64,000 bases of DNA from Kitasatospora sp. MAA4. GTDB lineage: Bacteria > Actinomycetota > Actinomycetes > Streptomycetales > Streptomycetaceae. Positions 11,089 through 17,500 of this stretch are shown in pieces. Numbering within the stretch: the stretch's first letter is position 1; each line of letters opens with the position of its first letter. Both the position numbers and the translations under genes were made by a program. The stretch lies in assembly GCF_029893355.1 (NCBI RefSeq), contig NZ_JARZAI010000028.1, positions 35,430-99,429 on the forward strand, in the 5' to 3' direction. A model generated the notes under the pieces. That model was not told the DNA's origin and did no database searches. It was given only the letters and a program-made list of their open reading frames with translations.

Positions 11089-11960
11089 CGTGCGTTCTCC
11101 TCGTCCAGCAGGGCCAGCAGGTACTGGCCGTACCCGCTCTTCAGCAGCGGCTCGGCGAGCTCGCGCAGCTTGGCGGAGTCGATCAGGCCGGCCCGCCAGA
11201 CCGCCTCCTCGATGCAGCCGATCTTGAAGCCCTGGCGTTCCTCTATCACCCGGACGAACTCGGTGGCCTGCACCATCGAGACGAAGGTTCCGGTGTCCAG
11301 CCAGGCCGTGCCGCGATCAAGGATGGTGACGTGCAGCTCGCCCGCCTGAAGGTAGGCGTCGTTGACCGCGGTGATCTCCAGTTCGCCGCGGGCGCTGGGC
11401 TTCAGGCCGCGGGCGATCTCCACCACCCGGTTGTCGTAGAAGTAGAGGCCGGGCACCGCGTAGCGGGACTTCGGCTGCTCGGGCTTCTCCTCGATGGAGA
11501 TCGCCTGGCCGTGCTCGTCGAACTCGACCACGCCGTAGGCCGTCGGGTCGGCCACCGGGTAGGCGAAGACCCGGCCGCCGGGGGAGTCGGTGTGCTCGGC
11601 GAGCCGGGTGCCCAGGCCGCTGCCGTGGAAGATGTTGTCGCCGAGGATCAGCGCCACCGACTCGTCGCCGATGAAGTCGGCGCCCAGCACGAACGCCTGG
11701 GCGATGCCCTCCGGGCGCTCCTGGACGGCGTACTCCAGCCGCAGGCCGAACTCCGAGCCGTCGCCGAGCAGCCGCTCGAACTGATCGCGGTCCTGCGGCG
11801 TGGTGATGATCAGAATTTCGCTGATCCCCGCCATCACCAGGGTCGACAGCGGGTAGTAGATCATCGGCTTGTCGAAGACCGGCAGCAACTGCTTCGACAC
11901 CGCACGGGTCAGGGGCCACAGACGAGAGCCGGTACCGCCCGCCAAGAGAATTCCACGCAT
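11085..11960 (-). CDS. rfbA: Glucose-1-phosphate thymidylyltransferase (RmlA/RfbA)
   Basis: 291 residues. First step of dTDP-L-rhamnose synthesis: glucose-1-phosphate + dTTP to dTDP-glucose + PPi. The nucleotidyltransferase signature is at the N-terminus: GGTGSRLWPLT (8-18), then SKQLLPVFDKPMIYYPL. LILGDNIFHG carries the metal-binding Asp. Length is standard. It is leaderless: TAGGCT lies 6 bp before the ATG. Divergent from rfbB, with 84 bp between them. Confidence 0.97.
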   Translation of the reverse strand: MRGILLAGGTGSRLWPLTRAVSKQLLPVFDKPMIYYPLSTLVMAGISEILIITTPQDRDQFERLLGDGSEFGLRLEYAVQERPEGIAQAFVLGADFIGDESVALILGDNIFHGSGLGTRLAEHTDSPGGRVFAYPVADPTAYGVVEFDEHGQAISIEEKPEQPKSRYAVPGLYFYDNRVVEIARGLKPSARGELEITAVNDAYLQAGELHVTILDRGTAWLDTGTFVSMVQATEFVRVIEERQGFKIGCIEEAVWRAGLIDSAKLRELAEPLLKSGYGQYLLALLDEENAR

Positions 11961-11966
11961 GCGTGC

Positions 11967-11972
11967 AGCCTA
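11967..11972 (-). promoter_or_regulatory. Candidate -10 of the leaderless rfbA promoter
   Basis: TAGGCT on the minus strand, 6 bases before the rfbA ATG, with no Shine-Dalgarno sequence in between. Confidence 0.5.
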
Positions 11973-12029
11973 GGCGATGACACGCTCCGGGCCGCCGGGG
12001 CGGGGTCCGTCCGGACACCTGCGCGACGG

Positions 12030-12035
12030 TAGGAT
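12030..12035 (+). promoter_or_regulatory. Candidate -10 of the rfbB promoter
   Basis: TAGGAT 9 bases before the rfbB ATG. The same AGGA could act as a weak Shine-Dalgarno if a start lies further upstream. No good -35 is visible. Confidence 0.4.
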
Positions 12036-12044
12036 ACGCACACT

Positions 12045-13022
12045 ATGCGCATCCTTGTGACCGGCGGCGCCGGCTTCATCGGTTCAGAGTTCGTCCGCCA
12101 GTTGCTGGGCGCGGACGCCACGGCCCGGATCACCGTTCTGGACAAGCTGACCTACTCCGGCGTGGAGGCCAACCTCGCGCCGGTGGCGGGCCATCCGGGT
12201 TACGCCTTCGTCCAGGGCGACATCTGCGACCCGGTGGTGGTCGATCAGGTGATGGCCGGTCACGACGTGGTGGTGCACTTCGCCGCCGAGTCGCACGTGG
12301 ACCGTTCGATCGAGGGCGCCGGCCCGTTCGTGCTGACCAACGTGGTGGGCACCCAGGTGCTGCTCGACGCGGCCCGCAAGCACGGCGTCGGCCGCTTCGT
12401 CCACGTCTCCACCGACGAGGTCTACGGCTCGATCGCCGAGGGTTCGTGGACCGAGGAGTGGCCGCTGCAGCCCAACTCCCCGTACTCCGCCTCCAAGGCG
12501 TCCTCCGACCTGCTCGCGCTGGCCTACCACCGCACGCACGGCATGGACGTGGTGGTGACCCGCTGCTCCAACAACTACGGGCACTACCAGTTCCCGGAGA
12601 AGGTCATCCCGCTCTTCACCACCAACCTGATCGACGGCCGCAAGGTCCCGCTGTACGGCAACGGCGGCAACATCCGCGACTGGCTGCATGTCTCGGACCA
12701 CTGCCGCGGCATCGAGCTCGTGATGCGCGGCGGCCGGGCCGGTGAGGTCTACAACATCGGCGGCGGCACCGAGGTGACCAACAAGGAGCTGACCGGCCTG
12801 CTGCTGGACGCGGCCGGCGTCGGCTGGGAGATGGTCGAGTACGTCGAGGACCGCAAGGGGCACGACCTGCGGTACTCGATCGACATCGGCAAGATCCACG
12901 AGGAGCTCGGCTACAGCCCGCAGGTCCGCTTCGAGGACGGCCTCGCGGCCACCATCGCCTGGTACCGCGACAACCGCGACTGGTGGGAGCCGCTCAAGGC
13001 GAAGGCGGCACTGGCCAAGTGA
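12045..13022 (+). CDS. rfbB: dTDP-glucose 4,6-dehydratase (RmlB/RfbB)
   Basis: 325 residues, extended SDR. Second step of the dTDP-rhamnose pathway: NAD-dependent conversion of dTDP-glucose to dTDP-4-keto-6-deoxyglucose. NAD motif GGAGFIG at 7-13. The dehydratase signature STDEVYG (122-128) includes the catalytic Asp124-Glu125 pair. Active-site YxxxK is Tyr147/Lys151. C-terminal DRKGHDLRYSID is typical. It opens a long plus-strand operon: rfbD starts inside its stop codon. Confidence 0.97.
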   Translation: MRILVTGGAGFIGSEFVRQLLGADATARITVLDKLTYSGVEANLAPVAGHPGYAFVQGDICDPVVVDQVMAGHDVVVHFAAESHVDRSIEGAGPFVLTNVVGTQVLLDAARKHGVGRFVHVSTDEVYGSIAEGSWTEEWPLQPNSPYSASKASSDLLALAYHRTHGMDVVVTRCSNNYGHYQFPEKVIPLFTTNLIDGRKVPLYGNGGNIRDWLHVSDHCRGIELVMRGGRAGEVYNIGGGTEVTNKELTGLLLDAAGVGWEMVEYVEDRKGHDLRYSIDIGKIHEELGYSPQVRFEDGLAATIAWYRDNRDWWEPLKAKAALAK

Positions 13023-13936
13023 CGACGAACTGGCTGGTGACCGGCGCGGCGGGGATGCTCGGCCGCGACCTGCTGTCGGTGCTCGGCGCCGACCCCGAGG
13101 CGAAGGTCACCGCGCTGCGGCGCGCCGACCTCGACATCACCGACCCGGCCGCCGTGCGCGCCGCGGTCGAGGGCCACCAGGTGGTCGTCAACTGCGCCGC
13201 GTGGACGGACGTCGACGGCGCCGAGAGCGCCGAGCAGGCCGCCACCGCCGTGAACGGCACCGGGGTGCGCCACCTCGCGCAGGCCTGCGCCGACACCGGC
13301 GCGGTGCTGCTGCACGTCTCCACCGACTACGTGCTGCCCGGCGACGCCGAGCAGCCGTACGAGGAGAACGCCCCGACCTCGCCGGTCAACGCCTACGGCC
13401 GCAGCAAGCTGGCGGGCGAGCAGGCGGTGGCCGAGCTGCTGCCGCAGACCGGTTACACCGTCCGGACCGCCTGGCTCTACGGCGAGCACGGCCCGAACTT
13501 CGTCGCCACCATGCTCAAGCTGGCCGCCCAGCGCGACACCCTGGACGTGGTGGACGACCAGCACGGCCAGCCGACCTGGTCCCGTGCGCTCGCCGAGCGA
13601 CTGGCCGTGCTCGGCCGGGCCGCCCTGGCCGGCCGCGCGCCGGCCGGCGTCTACCACGGCACCGCGACGGGCCGCACCACCTGGTTCGGGCTGGCGCGCG
13701 AGGCCTACCGGCTGAGCGGGCTCGACCCCGAGCGGATCCGCCCGACGACCTCGGCGGCGTTCGCCCGTCCGGCGGTCCGGCCGGCCTTCAGTGTGCTCGC
13801 CCACGGACGCTGGGCCGAGGCCGGTCTGGAGCCGCTCGCGCCCTGGCAGGAGATGCTGGCCCAGGCGCTGCGCGAGCCCGGTTTCCTCGAACTGGTACCG
13901 CAGGCCGACCGAATGCGCATTCCCCCCTTGCCCTAG
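13019..13936 (+). CDS. rfbD: dTDP-4-dehydrorhamnose reductase (RmlD/RfbD)
   Basis: 305 residues from the GTG that overlaps the rfbB stop by 4 bp; an upstream in-frame start at 12983 lies inside rfbB and is rejected. Last step: NAD(P)H reduction to dTDP-L-rhamnose. Nucleotide motif GAAGMLG at 9-15, the NCAAWTDVDGAE segment and Tyr126/Lys130 (YGRSK) are visible. With rfbA, rfbB and rfbC the whole pathway is encoded within 3.5 kb. Confidence 0.95.
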   Translation: MTTNWLVTGAAGMLGRDLLSVLGADPEAKVTALRRADLDITDPAAVRAAVEGHQVVVNCAAWTDVDGAESAEQAATAVNGTGVRHLAQACADTGAVLLHVSTDYVLPGDAEQPYEENAPTSPVNAYGRSKLAGEQAVAELLPQTGYTVRTAWLYGEHGPNFVATMLKLAAQRDTLDVVDDQHGQPTWSRALAERLAVLGRAALAGRAPAGVYHGTATGRTTWFGLAREAYRLSGLDPERIRPTTSAAFARPAVRPAFSVLAHGRWAEAGLEPLAPWQEMLAQALREPGFLELVPQADRMRIPPLP

Positions 13937-13986
13937 GCTGACCCCACCGCGAGGCCCGCCCCTGCGCTCGAAAGGCGCCACCTGCC

Positions 13987-14388
13987 GTGCAACTCTCCAT
14001 CCTCACCTCGATCACAGGTCTCCTGGTGCTCGGGTACATCCTCGAGCTGCTCCGCCGGCAGCAGCTGCGCGAGAAGTACGCGGCGATCTGGCTGCTCATC
14101 GGCCTGCTCGTGGCGCCGCTGGGGTTCTTCCCCGACCTGCTCGACTCGACGGCGAAGAGGCTGGGCGTCGCTTCCGGTGCGAGCCTGGTGCTGTTCGCCG
14201 GATTCCTGCTGATACTGCTGGTGAGCCTGCACCTGAGCTGGGAGGCCAGCCGGCTGGAGGCGGAGACCAGGACGTTGGCCGAGGATGTCGCGCTGATCCG
14301 CGCGCATCTGGTGGCCCATGGCGGATACCCCGCTTCAACGCCGCGCGCGGCCGCTGCCGACGCCATCGACTCAGAGGTGCTCTCGTGA
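13987..14388 (+). CDS. DUF2304 small membrane protein
   Basis: 133 residues, GTG start. Three predicted membrane helices (about residues 2-20, 30-46, 66-87) and a charged coiled C-terminus. DUF2304 proteins are repeatedly found beside dolichol-phosphate-sugar-synthase-like GT2 enzymes and are thought to be their membrane partners. Here the next gene is exactly such a GT2 and overlaps it by 4 bp. A role as membrane anchor or subunit for that enzyme is the most likely inference; direct function not established. Confidence 0.8.
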   Translation: MQLSILTSITGLLVLGYILELLRRQQLREKYAAIWLLIGLLVAPLGFFPDLLDSTAKRLGVASGASLVLFAGFLLILLVSLHLSWEASRLEAETRTLAEDVALIRAHLVAHGGYPASTPRAAAADAIDSEVLS

Positions 14389-15176
14389 TCGACGACCGCC
14401 GGGTCCTGATCATCCTCCCCGCCTGGAACGAGGAGGAGGGGCTGCCCTCCGTCCTGGCCGAGATCCAGCGCCAGCTGCCGTACGTGGACACCCTGGTGGT
14501 GGACGACGGCTCCACCGACAACACCTCCGCCGTGGCGTTGGCGGCCGGCTCCGCGGTGGCCCGGCTCCCGTTCAACCTGGGCGTCGGCGGTGCCATGCGC
14601 TGCGGCTACCGGTACGCCAAGCTGCACGGCTACGACATCGCGATCCAGGTCGACGCCGACGGCCAGCACGACCCGTCGTACGTGCCGACCCTGCTGGCCC
14701 AGCTGGACGAGGTCGACCTGGTGATCGGCGCCCGCTTCGACGGCGAGGGCGACTACCAGGTCCGCGGGCCGCGCAAGTGGGCGATGAGCCTGCTCTCCGT
14801 CGTGCTCTCCCGGATCGCCCGGACCCGGTTGACCGACACCACCTCGGGCTTCCGGGCCTGCAACCGCCCGATGATAGAGTTCTTCGCCCGCTGGTACCCC
14901 GTGGAGTACCTGGGCGACACCATCGAGAGCATGGTGGGCGCGGCCCGACTGGGCTTCAAGGTCCGCCAGGTCCCGGTGGCGATGCGCGCGCGCACCACCG
15001 GCCGGCCCAGCGCCTCGCCGTTCCGCGCGATGGTCTACCTCGCCCGGGCCGGTCTGGTCCTGCTGCTCGCGATGATCCGCCGGATGCCGGAGGACCTGAA
15101 GGCGATAGCCCCGGGCACCCCCGCGTACGCGGCCAGCAAGCAGCGTGCGGCGCAGCAGCTCCCGGTCGAGGCGTAG
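14385..15176 (+). CDS. GT2 glycosyltransferase, polyprenyl-phosphate sugar synthase type
   Basis: 263 residues from a GTG overlapping the DUF2304 stop. GT-A fold of the dolichol-phosphate mannose/glucose synthase group: N-terminal LIILPAWNEEEGLP, VVDDGSTDNT and DxD at Asp90-Ala-Asp92 (QVDADGQHDP), then RGPRKW and DTTSGFRACN. It lacks the long C-terminal membrane domain, which fits the need for the adjacent DUF2304 protein. It probably makes a polyprenyl-phosphate-linked sugar that feeds the GT-C-type enzymes in this locus. Donor sugar not determinable. Confidence 0.9.
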   Translation: MIDDRRVLIILPAWNEEEGLPSVLAEIQRQLPYVDTLVVDDGSTDNTSAVALAAGSAVARLPFNLGVGGAMRCGYRYAKLHGYDIAIQVDADGQHDPSYVPTLLAQLDEVDLVIGARFDGEGDYQVRGPRKWAMSLLSVVLSRIARTRLTDTTSGFRACNRPMIEFFARWYPVEYLGDTIESMVGAARLGFKVRQVPVAMRARTTGRPSASPFRAMVYLARAGLVLLLAMIRRMPEDLKAIAPGTPAYAASKQRAAQQLPVEA

Positions 15177-16076
15177 ATGAGCACCCCTGGCCGCTTCGAG
15201 ATCCTGCTGCCGTACTACGGCGACGTGCCGCTGATGCAGGACGCGGTGCGCAGCGTGCTGGCCCAGGACGGGGACGACTGGCGGCTCACCGTCGTGGACG
15301 ACGGCCAGGAACCCGGTGTCCCGCAGTGGTTCGCCGACCTCGCCGACGACCGGGTGCGCTACTTCCGCAACGAGCAGAACCTCGGCGTCACCGGCAACTT
15401 CAACCACTGCGTCTCGCTCGCCGAGTCCGAGTACCTGGTGCTCATGGGCTGCGACGACATCATGCACCCGAACTACCTCCAGGTGGTCCGGGCCGCGCTC
15501 CAGCGCGACCCCGAGGCCACCATGGTGCAGCCGGGCGTCCAGGTGATCGGCAGCGACGGCCTCCCGTACGACACCCTGGGGGACCGGACCAAGCGCAAGC
15601 TGTACGCGCCCAAGGGCCCGGACCGGGCGCTGCTGGGCGGCCAGGAGCTCGCACTGAGCCTGCTGCGCGGCAACTGGCTCTACTTCCCCTCGATCTGCTG
15701 GCGGACCGACGCGGTCAAGCGCTTCGGCTTCCGTGCGGACCTGGGCGTGATCCAGGACCTCGCGCTGGTGATCGACCTGCTGGTCGACGGTGCGACCCTG
15801 GCGATCACCCCCGAGGTCTGCTTCAGCTACCGGCGGCACGCCGAGAGCGAGTCCTCCGCCAAGGCGTTCACCGGCCAGCGCTTCACGGAGGCCAAGCGGT
15901 TCTTCCTGGAGACCGCGGACCGCCTGGACGCCTTCGGCTGGCCCACCGCCGCCAAGGCGTCCCGCCTGCACCTCTCCTCCCGTCTGCACGCACTGACGCT
16001 GCTTCCGGGCGCGGCCAAGCACGCCGGCCGTCCCGGTGTCGGTGCGATGCTCCGGCACTCCCTCGGGAGTCGCTGA
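15177..16076 (+). CDS. GT2 family glycosyltransferase
   Basis: 299 residues, ATG immediately after the previous stop. GT-A fold: FEILLPYYGDVPLMQDAVRSV, VVDDG at ~40-43, and metal-binding Asp93-Asp94 in MGCDDIMHP. Resembles the rhamnosyl/galactosyl-transferase-like GT2 enzymes of polysaccharide loci. It plausibly transfers a sugar, possibly rhamnose from dTDP-rhamnose made next door, onto a lipid-linked intermediate. No membrane segment seen. Acceptor and donor are inference only. Confidence 0.9.
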   Translation: MSTPGRFEILLPYYGDVPLMQDAVRSVLAQDGDDWRLTVVDDGQEPGVPQWFADLADDRVRYFRNEQNLGVTGNFNHCVSLAESEYLVLMGCDDIMHPNYLQVVRAALQRDPEATMVQPGVQVIGSDGLPYDTLGDRTKRKLYAPKGPDRALLGGQELALSLLRGNWLYFPSICWRTDAVKRFGFRADLGVIQDLALVIDLLVDGATLAITPEVCFSYRRHAESESSAKAFTGQRFTEAKRFFLETADRLDAFGWPTAAKASRLHLSSRLHALTLLPGAAKHAGRPGVGAMLRHSLGSR

Positions 16077-16174
16077 CCGAGCTCGGTCACGGCCTGTCTC
16101 GCTCCGGACCGCTGGGGGTCGGTGGGAGTGCGACGGACCCCTCACTGTCCGCTGAATCCCTGGAAGCGTGCTTG

Positions 16175-17500
16175 ATGAACCCCCTGGCGAAACTGCTCAA
16201 GGCACTGCCGCCCGGCACCCAGGTGGTGGCCGGCGGCACGGTGGTGCTGGGTGCCGCCTCGTACCTGCACATCGCGGCGGCCGGCCACAGCCTGTCCAAG
16301 CAGGACATGGCAGGCGTGTCGCTGCTGTGGACCCTGGTGATGTCGGTGGGCATCGGGCTCTTCTTCCCCATCGAGCAGGAGCTCACCCGGATCGTGGCGG
16401 CCCGCGCGGTGCGCGGCGAGGGCGCGGCGCCCGTGCTGCGCCGGGCGGCCCTGCTCACCGCCGGCATCCTGGTGGTGGTGCTGGGCCTGATCGGGGCCTT
16501 CGCCCGCCTGATCGCCGACCGGCTCTTCAGCGGGGACATGCAGCTCGTGCTGGCCCTCGGCGGCGCCTTCGTCGGGATGGCGCTCTGCTACGTGACGCGC
16601 GGCATCCTCGCCGGGCTCGGCCGGTTCACCGCGTACGGCGTCCAGCTGGCCATCGACGGCGGCCTGCGGATCGTGCTCGCGGTCGGCTGCGCGCTGGCCG
16701 GTGTGCACTCGGCGCTGGCCTTCAGCCTGATCCTCTCGGTGGCGCCGCTGGTCGCATTGGCCTGCACCCTGCCGGTGACGCTCAAGGCGGCCCTGCCGGG
16801 CGCGCCGATCGCCTGGTCGGAGCTGGTCCGCGGGCTCGGCCTGCTGATCTGCTCGACGCTGCTCGCCCAGGTGGTGGTCAACGCCGCGGTGGTGAGCACC
16901 AAGCTGCTGGCGCCGACCCAGGTCGCGCTGGTCGCGGCGCTGCTGAGCGCGCTGGTGCTGGCGCGGGTGCCGCTGTTCGTCTTCGGCTCGTTGCAGGCCT
17001 CGCTGCTCTCCGGGCTGTCCAGCTCGGCCGCGGCGGGCGACCACCCGGGCTTCGTGAAGATGCTGCGCAAGACCGGGGTGGTCGTGCTGCTGCTCGGGCT
17101 GTCCGGGGGAGTGCCGGCGGCGCTGCTGGGCCCCTGGCTGATCCAGGTCCTGTTCAAGTCCGCCAACGTGCTGAGCCACCTCGACTTCCTCTGGCTGGCC
17201 GCCGGCACCACCTGCTACATGCTCGCGATGGTCCTGGGCCAGGCGCTGATGGTGCTGCACCGCCACCGCTCGCAGCTGCTGGCCTGGGTGCTGGCCGTGG
17301 CCGTGCTGGTCGGGGTGACCCTGCTGCCGGGCGACATCGCCACCCGGGTCTCGGCGGCCTTCGCGGCGGGCTCGCTGGTCGCCGCGGCGGCCATGGTGCT
17401 GATGCTGCTGCGCAGCCCGGCGGTGCGCGGCACCGCGGTGCCGGACGCGGTGGCCGGCCCGCAGCCGACGGCGGCCCGCGCGAACTCGGGCTCCGCGTGA
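16175..17500 (+). CDS. MOP-type polysaccharide flippase-like membrane protein
   Basis: 441 residues. The ATG at 16175 was chosen because it begins the hydrophobic protein (MNPLAKLLKALPPG); the frame extends upstream only through other genes. About 12 hydrophobic helices, few charges, a typical Wzx/MurJ-like (MOP superfamily) appearance. It probably flips a lipid-linked oligosaccharide across the membrane. Preceded by ~98 bp of non-coding sequence after the GT2 gene. Stop overlaps the next GTG by 4 bp, so the two are coupled. Similarity is by topology and context; family-level assignment moderate. Confidence 0.75.
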   Translation: MNPLAKLLKALPPGTQVVAGGTVVLGAASYLHIAAAGHSLSKQDMAGVSLLWTLVMSVGIGLFFPIEQELTRIVAARAVRGEGAAPVLRRAALLTAGILVVVLGLIGAFARLIADRLFSGDMQLVLALGGAFVGMALCYVTRGILAGLGRFTAYGVQLAIDGGLRIVLAVGCALAGVHSALAFSLILSVAPLVALACTLPVTLKAALPGAPIAWSELVRGLGLLICSTLLAQVVVNAAVVSTKLLAPTQVALVAALLSALVLARVPLFVFGSLQASLLSGLSSSAAAGDHPGFVKMLRKTGVVVLLLGLSGGVPAALLGPWLIQVLFKSANVLSHLDFLWLAAGTTCYMLAMVLGQALMVLHRHRSQLLAWVLAVAVLVGVTLLPGDIATRVSAAFAAGSLVAAAAMVLMLLRSPAVRGTAVPDAVAGPQPTAARANSGSA

